The position numbers and the translations under genes were made by a program. Under the pieces are notes generated by a model. It ran no database searches. It was not told the DNA's origin and worked only from the letters and a program-made list of their open reading frames with translations. Below, piece by piece: positions 33,959 to 43,250 of a stretch of 50,541 nt of DNA. The DNA is from an uncultured Lachnospiraceae bacterium (GTDB lineage: Bacteria; Bacillota; Clostridia; Lachnospirales; Lachnospiraceae): positions 1 through 50,541 of the forward strand of contig CAKRCW010000013.1 in the NCBI GenBank assembly GCA_934309145.1. The letters are read 5' to 3'. Every line of letters starts with the position of its first letter. Position 1 is the stretch's first letter.

Positions 33959-34756
33959 ATGACACTCGGAAATAAAATCCAAAAACTAAGAAAGGAAAAT
34001 AGTCTCTCTCAGGAAGCCCTTGCAGAAAAGATTGCGGTCACAAGACAAACTATATCTAAATGGGAATTGGACCAATCCGAGCCTGACCTGAGTTTCATAG
34101 CACAGCTATGCGATATTTTCGGTGTGTCTGCTGATTACCTGATCAGGGAAAATGTGACCGAGAAAGGCAAGACCCCAGCCCCAAAAAAGACTTTCCGCCC
34201 AGCAAAATTTAAGCGTATGCTTCTTGTTGCTATATCTATCGCTTCATTAATAGCTATTTTTACATGTCTGATATGTGATTTCTTCACATCCGATTCTCTG
34301 TCATGGTCAATAATAGCCACTATATCTATAGCTGCTGCATGGTTTTTGCTTCTTCCATGCCTGACATCCACCAATAAAGCTATAATAAAGACGTTACTTA
34401 TATTAAGTATCGCACCCTTCATAATATTAGCTTCAATCGCTCTTGTTTACAAAAAGGTGATTGTTATAACCCTTGGTGCGATTATTTCACTAATTGGAAT
34501 CGCCTTTATCTGGCTGGTTTATGTGATATTTCGCAAATACCACGCCAAGCCCTGGATGGCTCTTGGCTACAGCGTCCTTCTTATAATTCCGGTTTCCATA
34601 GCCATAAATTACATTGTTCAGCTCTTTGCTGACACAGTTTCTTATGACTCTGAGAAGTCTTATTTATTTAATAGTGCAATAACTGTGGTAGTGGCTCTGG
34701 TTTGTTTTGGAATTAATTATCTACATGTTGGCAAAAAGGAGGAGGAGAGTATATGA
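33959..34756 (+). CDS. XRE-family regulator with membrane domain
   Basis: A 265-residue protein. Residues 1-60 are a Cro/CI-type helix-turn-helix (LRKENSLSQEALAEKIAVTRQ, TISKWELDQSEPDL). The rest has about six hydrophobic segments from residue 82 on. Such HTH-plus-membrane proteins are common in Lachnospiraceae and may sense the membrane state. AGGAGG precedes the ATG at good spacing. The stop overlaps the start of the following hydrolase gene (ATGA), so the two are translated together. Confidence 0.88.
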   Translation: MTLGNKIQKLRKENSLSQEALAEKIAVTRQTISKWELDQSEPDLSFIAQLCDIFGVSADYLIRENVTEKGKTPAPKKTFRPAKFKRMLLVAISIASLIAIFTCLICDFFTSDSLSWSIIATISIAAAWFLLLPCLTSTNKAIIKTLLILSIAPFIILASIALVYKKVIVITLGAIISLIGIAFIWLVYVIFRKYHAKPWMALGYSVLLIIPVSIAINYIVQLFADTVSYDSEKSYLFNSAITVVVALVCFGINYLHVGKKEEESI

Positions 34757-35361
34757 AAACGGTGTTTTTACATGGATTGGGACAGACAAAAAAGGATTGG
34801 GAAAATATAGTTAATAGTACTAGCGGGCAGACAGAATGTCTGGATTTGTTTTCAATTAATGATGGTGCTATTACTTATTCATCTATATATAATTCTTTGG
34901 AAGCACAATTGGCTACAGAAAAAGAGCCATTTCGCATTTGTGGTATATCTCTTGGCGGTATCTTAGCAATGGATTATGCAATCCACCATGCAAATAATAT
35001 CTCAGCACTGGTTTTAATCGGTGTTCAGTACAAAGTTCCACGATTTATTTTCACCATTCAAAATATACTTTTTAATCTTTTGCCAGACAAGGCGTTCTCT
35101 GACACAGGGCTATCTAAAAAGCAGATGCTTAAGCTTACTAAATCAATGAAAAACCTTGATTTAAGCAAGGGCCTAAACAAAATCACCTGCCCCGTAACTA
35201 TAATGTGCGGTGCAAACGACAAAGCAAATATAAAAGCTGCGAAATCACTAGATTGCCTGTTGTTAAATTCCTCTTTGCACATCATTCCAAATGCCGGGCA
35301 TGAGTTAAATAAGGAGGTGCCAGAGGTGATTATGGAGGTGATGGGGGAGGGGTTAGAATAG
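34753..35361 (+). CDS. Small alpha/beta hydrolase
   Basis: A 202-residue hydrolase, short for the fold. It has the oxyanion region FLHGLGQTKKDW, nucleophile elbow CGISLGGI, acid in MCGANDKAN and the histidine in NAGHELN, giving a complete Ser-Asp-His triad. There is no signal peptide, so it is cytosolic. Substrate unknown. It is coupled to the XRE-membrane gene by a 4-base overlap; the truncated genes that follow suggest this was once a longer cassette. Confidence 0.85.
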   Translation: MKTVFLHGLGQTKKDWENIVNSTSGQTECLDLFSINDGAITYSSIYNSLEAQLATEKEPFRICGISLGGILAMDYAIHHANNISALVLIGVQYKVPRFIFTIQNILFNLLPDKAFSDTGLSKKQMLKLTKSMKNLDLSKGLNKITCPVTIMCGANDKANIKAAKSLDCLLLNSSLHIIPNAGHELNKEVPEVIMEVMGEGLE

Positions 35362-35518
35362 TATACCAAAATCACTCTGCCATCATCTTAGGTTGCACCA
35401 ATGTCTCTCCTCATACTATTCATTAAATTGTTTCGTGCAATTTGAAGAATATTAGAACTGAACTGTATATCCGTAAGTTGCCTTATAGGAAGTCTTCTCC
35501 CTCCACCTGCTGTATCTT

Positions 35519-35805
35519 TTACTTTTTCTTAGGGAACCACGGAATACATCTATTCACTTTTTTGCAGTAATCTATATACTCCTGTCCATATAAATCTCTC
35601 CTCCGTATTTTTTTAATACAAGTGTCATTTCTATCCAAAATATAACCAGAAGTATAAAAAGCACCAGATTATGTGCAATGCATAATGCACCAGTACTGTC
35701 AAGAAAGTAAACTGCATAGCACGGATTCCTCACAAACGCATACAAGCCATTTGTTTTTAACATGTTATTCTTAATATTTTCGACTAATCCTCCTTTCTTA
35801 ACCAA
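35519..35805 (-). pseudogene. Remnant of an isoprenylcysteine carboxyl methyltransferase-like gene
   Basis: The minus-strand frame from 35805 encodes TNGLYAFVRNPCYAVYF and a hydrophobic segment, typical of the ICMT/PEMT membrane methyltransferase family. Near 35580 the frame is broken; another frame carries the expected end GQEYIDYCKKVNRCIPWFP and stops at 35519. The N-terminus is also missing, being joined to the tail of the next remnant. So the gene is truncated and frameshifted. Beyond it (35388-35510) another short frame (QLTDIQFSSNILQIARN) may be a further gene tail that I do not recognise. Confidence 0.75.
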
Positions 35806-35811
35806 TAATAC

Positions 35812-35994
35812 TTATCCAAATACTGCTTGTGGCATCATACCCGTTCCTACAGGTCCGATAAGCATTGCCACAAGACAAATCACAGCCCAGATACGAAGCG
35901 ACTTCAATTCACATTTTCCTGCACCAATTGCAATCAAAAGCAACGCTGCAAGTGATAACACAACTACCAGGATTCCGAAAATATCTGTGAGCAT
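35812..35994 (-). pseudogene. Truncated small membrane protein
   Basis: Sixty codons with two hydrophobic segments, ending abruptly at GTGMMPQAVFG and a stop. The pattern resembles part of a DUF998-type membrane protein that should continue with further spans; the continuation is replaced by the methyltransferase remnant 6 bases later. GGAG stands before the ATG. I read this as a fusion of two truncated genes, though a genuine short protein cannot be excluded. Confidence 0.45.
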
Positions 35995-36082
35995 TTCTCT
36001 TAGTCTCCTTTTTAACTTAATTTATTCTGTTTTAACTTGTGCAATGTTATAAATCAAATTTTTAAGTTATTTTTTACGTTTT

Positions 36083-36121
36083 AAAAAAACAGCCCCTGCG
36101 TTTTTACACAGAGACTGTTTC
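36083..36121 (-). terminator. Rho-independent terminator
   Basis: On the minus strand AACAGTCTCTG pairs with CAGGGGCTGTT (two wobble pairs) around a short loop, followed by TTTTTT. It lies just after the gene tail ending at 36142 and ahead of the truncated membrane gene at 35994. Confidence 0.8.
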
Positions 36122-36141
36122 TCAATTCAACAATATTTCAT

Positions 36142-36285
36142 TTAGAAAATCTGTCCCGGCAGCTTATGCTTTTCCTTATACGGAAACAGCTTATCAAACT
36201 CTGCCACCGCTTCTTCCGTCACATAATATCCCTGTGGCGGTGCATATACACCTGTTATACCCTCCAGATATAATATTTTTATAGG
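36142..36285 (-). pseudogene. C-terminal gene fragment of unknown family
   Basis: A 47-codon open stretch without a start codon in a sensible place, reading LEGITGVYAPPQGYYVTEEA then VAEFDKLFPYKEKHKLPGQIF and a stop. The amino-acid make-up looks like the end of a real protein and is followed at once by a terminator. The body of the gene is missing. I do not recognise the family. The stretch 35362-36329 thus holds only remnants and a terminator. Confidence 0.5.
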
Positions 36286-36329
36286 TTAATTTTATCACAT
36301 GATTTTTTATTGCTTTATTGCGATGGAAC

Positions 36330-37103
36330 TTAAGGAATCCAACTTATGCTCACTTCTTCCATCTGGTTTGTAGTCTTGTTAAACTCAAAATGATAACCAC
36401 TGCTATCCATATAAATCTCTGAATCAATATAGTAATTTACATTATTATATTCATCCTGTTCTGCACCTTCACTACTGTTTTCTAAAAGCTGTTCTTTAGT
36501 CAGGGTTGAAGGAAATGAAAAGCATACTGTCTTGGCTGCCTCCAAAATACTCTCTGTTATCTCTGCATTCATATCTGCATCATAATCAGGCTGTGGCACA
36601 TAGAGATAATAATATCTTACATATGATAAAGGGCACTCTTCTGCTGTCATTGAATCCTCTGTTGTATTGATAAACCGAAACTGCATTGTTACATAGTCAT
36701 TAATACGCGCTGTATATGTTTCCGTTTCATAATTGCTGTTTACGTTGTTCCCCTTATTGTTTAAGTCGCTTTCATCAAACGGAATTCCTCCGTCAATCAG
36801 ATCTTTCAGCGTACTCTCACCAAGTGTGAATACCTTTCCATTATAAGCAAAAGATCTATTGTCCATATCTACATAATTCTCGCTTAATCCTTTTATCGGT
36901 ATAAAATCTTCCTGTACTGGCATTTCAAACTCTGATGAGTCCTCTGTTACAGCCTCCTCTTCTGTTACTTCTTCCGTTACTTCCTCTGTTACATCTTCTG
37001 ACATTCTTTCAGATGCATCCTTTTCCTTATTACCACAGGCAACAAGCAAAAAACACATCATGATAGCAACAAATCCTGCCACCATTTTTCTCTTAATTTT
37101 CAT
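36330..37103 (-). CDS. Lipoprotein of unknown function
   Basis: A 257-residue protein with a type II signal peptide: basic start KIKRK, hydrophobic core, lipobox LLVAC (Cys about 23). After it comes an acidic repeat region (VTEEVTEEVTEEEAVTED) that probably acts as a tether, then a globular domain of about 190 residues with no motif I know (SFAYNGKVFTLGESTLKDLI stands out as a recurrent lipoprotein motif in Lachnospiraceae). AGGAGG precedes the ATG. It is separated by 167 bases from the XRE operon upstream and seems to be its own unit. Confidence 0.8.
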   Translation of the reverse strand: MKIKRKMVAGFVAIMMCFLLVACGNKEKDASERMSEDVTEEVTEEVTEEEAVTEDSSEFEMPVQEDFIPIKGLSENYVDMDNRSFAYNGKVFTLGESTLKDLIDGGIPFDESDLNNKGNNVNSNYETETYTARINDYVTMQFRFINTTEDSMTAEECPLSYVRYYYLYVPQPDYDADMNAEITESILEAAKTVCFSFPSTLTKEQLLENSSEGAEQDEYNNVNYYIDSEIYMDSSGYHFEFNKTTNQMEEVSISWIP

Positions 37104-37270
37104 ATAGGTAAATCCTCCTTTAAAATAATTTTCATAAGAATTATTATAAAATGGCAGATATATAGCAAGCTATAATCAGTTGCAACTACAGCAACCAGAA
37201 GTAGCATTCCGTATTATATTCAGTTTTTCATGAATTCAAAGCATTTTTTTTAATTTACAGCATTCTTAAA

Positions 37271-38371
37271 TTAGTAATTTCCAGTCTGTACTATATTCAT
37301 AAAATCATAATAGTATTCTTCATTTATTATCTCAGAATTTGTATCTGTAAATCCATGTATAGAATAAATATCCCCATTTTCTAAATCTGCGTATGCATAA
37401 AAATAGTAAGAGTAACTTGTTTCATCATCCTCCACAAACATTACGGAGTAAGTGTAATAATAGTAATTAAGTCCATTTATTTCATATTTGCCCTCTGTAA
37501 GGATTTTCGATATACCTGCACCTTTTTTGCTTTCTGCCATCTCTTCTGCTGTAATCCAAGAATATGGGATAATAGAAGTAATTACATGCGTTCGATCTTT
37601 CTCTGAATAATAGGTTTTTCCCGCTTCATTATCTGACATCAGATTATATCCTTCTGGAAGCATGTAAGATAAAGTAATTTCATCAGCAGATAAACTATCC
37701 TCTGAAAGATAAGCTATAGGCTCCTGCTCTTCCCAGTAAGTTCCTGTCGCATCATCATTTTTTTCTGTAGGATGTGCACTGTTTATTACCTCTGCTGTCT
37801 GAATTAATACCTCTTCATAAAGTGCATCTCTTTCTTCTGGTTCAAGCAATGCTACATCTACTCCGTCAAACCTTACTGTTGCCAAAAATCTTTTGTCATC
37901 AGAGGCCTCTGAAATCAATACATAAAAATATGAATTATCAAAATCAGAACCTCTTTCATTTTCATAGCTTACAATATATCTGATATATTCCCGTCCATCC
38001 ATATCTATCTTTTCGGGTGCAAGCTGCATAACATACCCTGAAACTTCAATATTATGTATTTTTTCTTCTCTATTTTTCCAGAATTCATCGACAGTGCTAT
38101 CTTCCACATCTATCTGGATTAAGTATTCATCACAGCTTCTGATATTGAGGCATCCGCTTTCATGAATTATTGCCTGCCCCACTGGTCTTACCGAAAATTC
38201 GAACCCCTGAAATACAATCTGCCATGGTTCATCTACGACATTTTGTTCATTGTCATAGTTACCATCTTGTGGGGATTTTATTATTCCCATAAAATATAAT
38301 GCACAAAAAACTGCTCCTGCAAAAATACAGAATGTAATAATTATTGAAATAAATTTTTTATACCTTTTCAT
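37271..38371 (-). CDS. Membrane-anchored protein of unknown function
   Basis: A 366-residue protein with one N-terminal membrane segment (about 8-30, FISIIITFCIFAGAVFCALY) and a large outside region, rich in Glu, Asp and Tyr. Two halves of the outside part may be related (each has a strand-rich YYFYV/YSYYFYAY stretch), but I cannot show a duplication. No known domain. Its ATG overlaps the stop of the upstream XRE regulator (ATGA), so it is the co-translated partner of that regulator. Confidence 0.78.
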   Translation of the reverse strand: MKRYKKFISIIITFCIFAGAVFCALYFMGIIKSPQDGNYDNEQNVVDEPWQIVFQGFEFSVRPVGQAIIHESGCLNIRSCDEYLIQIDVEDSTVDEFWKNREEKIHNIEVSGYVMQLAPEKIDMDGREYIRYIVSYENERGSDFDNSYFYVLISEASDDKRFLATVRFDGVDVALLEPEERDALYEEVLIQTAEVINSAHPTEKNDDATGTYWEEQEPIAYLSEDSLSADEITLSYMLPEGYNLMSDNEAGKTYYSEKDRTHVITSIIPYSWITAEEMAESKKGAGISKILTEGKYEINGLNYYYYTYSVMFVEDDETSYSYYFYAYADLENGDIYSIHGFTDTNSEIINEEYYYDFMNIVQTGNY

Positions 38372-39120
38372 ATCTTATTACCTTTCTTTTGTTCAGAAGC
38401 TGTATTATCTTCCACATCCTTAAGGATTATCTGCATCCTATCTTCTTTCTTCATACGTTTTATTTCCAGTCCGGTAAGTATAAGTAACACAACAAATAAA
38501 ACTGTAAATATAGCAGAAGTAATAATAGTAGCTACATTGTAATCTAAAAATAACGAATCATTGTCTGCCCCAGTGTAACATTCCACATAATCGCCATCTC
38601 GTATACCCGGAACATCCAACCATACTGTATTCATAATCTTACGACCATTTTCGTCAAAATAGCACAAATCAGCTTTTGTATATTGCTGATAAACCTTTTC
38701 CACTCTCACATTTTCATTTTTTTCAACATGCCTTGTCCACTCATTTCTCGTTAATAAAGCAGACAGTATAACAAGACAAAATATCAAAAAAATAGTAAGT
38801 ACATAAAAAATCAGTTTTAGCCTTACCAGTCTACGCGTTCCCCTGATATTTTTCATATGCAAAATATTATTGACATTGTCATTTTCGAATGCTTCATCAT
38901 TCGCATTATCCTTTATTTCCTGTTTTCCATAAATCAGCTCCTCTATACTCACATCCAGTACTCCACATATACAGACCAACCTGTCCAAATCCGGATATGC
39001 CTTATCAAGTTCCCATTTAGATACAGCCTGTCTGCTTACTCCTATTTCTTCAGCAAATTTCTCCTGACTTAATCCTAAATTCTTACGATATTCCTGAAGT
39101 CTTTCTCCTATTTGTAACAT
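38368..39120 (-). CDS. XRE-family regulator with membrane segments
   Basis: A 250-residue protein. Residues 1-65 are a Cro/CI helix-turn-helix (LQEYRKNLGLSQEKFAEEIG, VSRQAVSKWELDKAYPDLDR). Two membrane segments follow (about 101-120 and 189-212) around an outside loop of about 65 residues, with a basic C-terminal tail. The ATG at 39120 has GAGG 8 bases upstream; the longer frame to 39249 lacks one. The layout resembles the XRE cassette at 33959, but this one is paired with a large anchored protein rather than a hydrolase. Confidence 0.85.
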   Translation of the reverse strand: MLQIGERLQEYRKNLGLSQEKFAEEIGVSRQAVSKWELDKAYPDLDRLVCICGVLDVSIEELIYGKQEIKDNANDEAFENDNVNNILHMKNIRGTRRLVRLKLIFYVLTIFLIFCLVILSALLTRNEWTRHVEKNENVRVEKVYQQYTKADLCYFDENGRKIMNTVWLDVPGIRDGDYVECYTGADNDSLFLDYNVATIITSAIFTVLFVVLLILTGLEIKRMKKEDRMQIILKDVEDNTASEQKKGNKI

Positions 39121-39264
39121 ATTCTTTACCTCACATAAACAAACTATTCCATAAAGGAAATGGGTTTTCACCGGGTAGGGATTATTCCTGACAATAGCAA
39201 ATCTCGTATCATAATGATACCATCCATATTTGGCTTTCAGTGCAAACACCTATATACTCCTTGA

Positions 39265-39360
39265 CTATATTACAGCCTCATTTTCTTTATGCTCATTTAC
39301 AGAAAGTTTTCCTATCAAATCTTCACCAATTTTATAAGTAGATAATTTATCGATTGCCAT
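39265..39360 (-). CDS. Possible 31-residue ORF
   Basis: An ATG directly follows the stop of the next gene upstream (39361) and reads 31 codons, MAIDKLSTYKIGEDLIGKLS and 11 more residues, to a TAG at 39265. The ribosome binding site is weak (CAGG), so translation would depend on coupling to the gene before it. It could also be the start of a gene cut short. I do not recognise it. Confidence 0.3.
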   Translation of the reverse strand: MAIDKLSTYKIGEDLIGKLSVNEHKENEAVI

Positions 39361-40182
39361 TTAAACCTGAAACTCATTTAGTTCAATCTCAACATCATGA
39401 ATGGTTCCGCTTCTTGGCAATCTGACATGTATAACTGCAAAATGCTGATACTCCTCCGTATTATAAATTCCATCCTCATACTTCTTAAGACGTACTATTT
39501 TTCTTGATATTCCCTCGACCAACCGATAATCTATTGCATATATTTTTTTCTCTGTGAATCCATGTAAATGTGTGGTTCCAAATGCTAATGCATTTGTCTT
39601 ATAGAAAAGCATCTGACTTTTTAAATATGACGCTTCAAGCTCCTCATAATCAATATCGCCCTTCAACCACTTCCGTACCGGCATTCCTATATACAGCGAA
39701 AACTCTAGCCAAAACAAGAATCCGAACAGGCAAAGTCCTATGATAGCCATATAATAATGCCCTAAAGGAATAAGACACAAGGTACAAAATATTAGGAACA
39801 ATGGCAATATCATTTTTACAAGATATTCCCGTCTTTGAAATCTTTTTAATAAATCCAATTTCATGCTTTGATATTTAGGTTTCTCAAAAGGTTGCTCATT
39901 AAGATAGGCTACATATTTCTCATGCCATTCAGGGCTTTCAAAGTAGATGCCATTCATATATTGGGCTTTCGTCTCATGAGCTTTCATATCTGCTTTGCTT
40001 TCTTTACAATACGCATAGATTAAATATATAATGAGCGTCGGACAAACAATACATGCCATACATTTTCCAGCTATATCTCCTCTGACAAAAAACAGAAATA
40101 GTCCCATAAGCACTGCAAAAACAATATACACAACCAATGATTTCTTGGTCATAGCAAATGGAAATTTGTCATTTTTTCTCAT
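39361..40182 (-). CDS. Multi-pass membrane protein of unknown function
   Basis: A 273-residue protein with four hydrophobic segments (about 14-34, 39-57, 118-139, 142-162) and cytosolic loops rich in charged and aromatic residues. The C-terminal 100 residues (TTHLHGFTEKKIYAIDYRLV to IHDVEIELNEFQV) look like a beta-rich domain of the kind seen in YcxB-like proteins, but I cannot assign it firmly. GGAG lies 13 bases before the ATG. It stands alone between the XRE operon and the defence island. Confidence 0.7.
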   Translation of the reverse strand: MRKNDKFPFAMTKKSLVVYIVFAVLMGLFLFFVRGDIAGKCMACIVCPTLIIYLIYAYCKESKADMKAHETKAQYMNGIYFESPEWHEKYVAYLNEQPFEKPKYQSMKLDLLKRFQRREYLVKMILPLFLIFCTLCLIPLGHYYMAIIGLCLFGFLFWLEFSLYIGMPVRKWLKGDIDYEELEASYLKSQMLFYKTNALAFGTTHLHGFTEKKIYAIDYRLVEGISRKIVRLKKYEDGIYNTEEYQHFAVIHVRLPRSGTIHDVEIELNEFQV

Positions 40183-40285
40183 ATAATTCTATTTTCTCCA
40201 ACTACGAACTCCAAATCAGAACGTTATTTCATCTTTTTTCTTTTTCAAATAAAATTTCCTCCCTTATACACTTTTTATAACAAAA

Positions 40286-41741
40286 TTACTTATTAAGCTC
40301 ATTATATGCTTTCTTTACAATCTGCGACATCAACAATCTTCTCTGATTCAAGAAATCTGGATATGATAACTGCTCAAAGTTTTCTGGTAGTGCATTCTGA
40401 GCGCATGCAAGTTTATATCCCTCTTCACCCAGCTTATCTCTGTATCGACACACATATTCAGCTGGAGGTGCATCCGAAATATCGATGTTGGTTGCATAAT
40501 CCAGATATGTAAAGTTTGCAATCTGGTTTCTATCACGGTCATTGTCATATCCAATTTTCTCAAGATAATGCTTAGGGAAGATATGATGCTTATCCACTGA
40601 ATTTTTATCTCCACTAGTTCCTAAAACAAAGTACTGTGACAATGGTGCAGTACTGAACAACATAGGTGTTCCAAGTACATTAATTGCAGCAACATACCCA
40701 TACCAGGCTGGCGATGTTGCAGAAGAACTATTTAACTCAGCTGGTAATGAATACTCGAAATAATCATCTGTAAATCTATTAGCAATAACTGAATCAAGAT
40801 ATGCAACAAACTCATCCGCATTATGAACATCCCTCAAATCAGCAAACTGCTTTTCAACTTCTGATTCTGTTGAGCCAGTATAAAATCCTGTAATCGTAGA
40901 CATGAATATCCACTTACGAATAATCTTCTGAAGCTCTACAGAAGACACCTTGTAATCATACTTTCCTATAAGATATAAAACATAACTGAATACTACAGCA
41001 TTTGATGAAGCAACCAAACTACCCTTTAAATACCCAGCAGATGCAAACAGGTTCATGAATGCATGCCAATTATTAAGGTTAGTTACAATATCTAAGGATT
41101 CCTTAAATATATCCAAATTTTCTTCGCGAACATCCTGTGTAACTTCACCAGTCTTAAGATTTTTACCGCGAAGTAACATATATGCATAACGTAAACGTGC
41201 CCTTCTAAATCCAACGCCAACGGACATCCTGATAAGATGTGATGGATCAACTTGCAGAATCTGGTTAAATGATGTACTATTTGCAGGTATTCTTGACTCA
41301 GCACAAAACTTGTTAATCTTATCGTGAACATCATTGTCATAAACAGCGATAAGTGTCTCAATGAAGTTCTTTTCTGTTAAATTCTGTCCTCCAGAGTTTA
41401 CACGGACAAAAATATCAGCAACATCCTCTTCATCAGCCTTTGAATTGATTTTCAATGTTGGTAACGAATAAATACCAAGATTAAGTAAGTCATTAATATT
41501 CTCTTCGATGATATCTTCTTCGTCCTCCGTCAGCTCAAGCTGATTATTCTTCGCACGTCCCTCGTTAGCAGTCTTTATATATGCCTTTCTATACTTAGAA
41601 ATATTATGCTCTTGGTCTGCTGCAAATACACTACTGAACAAAAGGACGCTGAAGATCAGGTAACCCAATACGTCCATTTTTCACATCTGACAATAAGTCT
41701 GCAACTTTACTTGGTATGTTATCAAATAATTCTTTTCCCAT
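40286..41741 (-). pseudogene. DUF262/HNH (GmrSD-like) restriction protein with internal deletion
   Basis: The intact start is at 41741 (GGAAGG upstream) and reads MGKELFDNIPSKVADLLSDV, then NGRIGLPDLQRPFV, the DUF262 opening, but stops at 41631 after 36 codons. The remainder of the protein continues in another frame from about 41650 (VFAADQEHNISKYRKAY) to 40286. The segment expected between, with the DGQQR nucleotide-handling motif, is missing. The C-terminal nuclease motif VDKHHIFPKHYL and NFTYL (DUF1524/HNH) is intact. The family includes type IV enzymes that cut modified DNA. It follows the recombinase remnant by 16 bases and is probably inactive. Confidence 0.85.
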
Positions 41742-41757
41742 ATCCTTCCTCCAACTT

Positions 41758-43218
41758 TTACTCACCATTATTTGTAGATTTTTCTACTATCATTGTTAAT
41801 TTTGTCATTAATACAATCACCTCAACTGTACTTTCGTTGTCCCAATCCAATTCGTATAATTCCTGATTATTGAAAAATACCGGGAAACGGAACTTAAGAA
41901 TCTTCAGAATCCTGTTGTCCTCCTGCTCTTCCTCATAGATATTTACCTCTTCGAGAAAACTCTTCATAAATGATTTCTTCTCCATATCCGTAAATCTGTC
42001 ATATAGTTTATCAAAGAATAATAAGAACTGGTACACATTATCCCCGGATATCTTCTCCTGCCTGATATTATACAGCCTTGTCTCCACTGCTTCCATTGCC
42101 GTTTCAGTTTCCTCTATCTCGTCATAGAGCTTGTCAAGGTGCACCTGCATGTCCGCATACTTCTTATCGTAATGTTTATCTGATACGAATAAGTTATCCA
42201 TCTGACTTGCAAGCTTATTCTTTGCACCGGTCACCTGCTTTAACCGTTCCTGTAAGCCTGTATGCTCCCTATCCAGTTCCTTCGTATCAATGCTGCTACC
42301 GATATGCTCATGATCCAGACTGTGGGTTTTCACATTTTCCACATCGGTTTCCTGTCTCTTTTTATGTGCCAGATTCCACAATTCTTCTGACACTATGGCT
42401 TCATGAATAACATCATTTAACATATAGCTGTCCTGCTTTACCACATGATACTCATTTCTTGTTCCCGGAATCTTCTCATTCTTTCTTCTGCCAAATGCCA
42501 GCTTACCACAGTACACCGGATTATCCAAAACACCTTTGACAAATGATGTAGAAAAGCCTTCAATGGTATTATTCTGTCGAAGTTTTTTCTTGTATCCGCT
42601 ATTATTTAGAAATGTGGCTATAGCGGCAATTCCCATGGTGGTATTTGCAAACTTATCGTAAATAATTCGAATAATCTCCGCTTCGTCTTCGGCAATGTGA
42701 AGTTCACCGTTGATTAGCTGATAACCGTAAGGTGCAAAGCCACCATTCCATTTACCTTCTCTGGCTTTCTGTCTGCGCCCTTCCATGGTCTGCACCAATA
42801 TATTCTCACGCTCAATTTCAGCCACCGCAGATAAAACAGAAATCATCAGCTTTCCAGCATCTTTGGAACTGTCAATACCATCTTCCACACAGATAAGATT
42901 AACACCAAAGTCCTGCATCCGCTGTAGAGAAGATAAGACATCCGCAGCATTTCGACCGAATCGGGATAATTTGAATACAAGTACATAATCCACATTATCC
43001 CTACCACTTTCTATGTCAGAAAGCATCTGCTGGAACTGTGGTCTGCCTTCCACACTTTTACCGGATTTCCCTTCGTCGGAGTATTCCCCGGCGATAATCA
43101 TGTCCTGGTAATCAGCGTATTTATGTAATTTATCTTTTTGCGCATCTAAGCTGTAACCATCTACCTGCATGGAGGTGGATACACGGGTGTAGATATAGCA
43201 TTTTTGTTATTTTTTCAT
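41758..43218 (-). pseudogene. Serine recombinase, damaged
   Basis: A large serine recombinase with two defects. The ATG at 43218 (AAGGA upstream) reads M-K-K then TAA (43209-43207), and the same frame continues QKCYIYTRVSTSMQVDGYS with the catalytic Ser at 43179. The first ATG after that stop (43170) would omit the catalytic Ser. Second, after the recombinase domain (GIAAIATFLNNSGYKKKL to WNLAHKKRQETD) the zinc ribbon with its CxxC pairs is missing; the protein goes from SLDHEH straight into the coiled coil (LDREHTGLQERLKQVTG). Such enzymes move elements between phage or transposon attachment sites. It probably marks how the island arrived. Confidence 0.85.
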
Positions 43219-43250
43219 AAAATCATATCCTTTTTATTTTATTTTGACAA

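Noticed and set aside
36170..36285. A new small gene starting at a GTG after CTGGAGGG
   Set aside because: The GTG is in a different frame from the plausible protein sequence and soon meets a stop; the frame with real-looking residues has no start, so I treat it as a gene tail.
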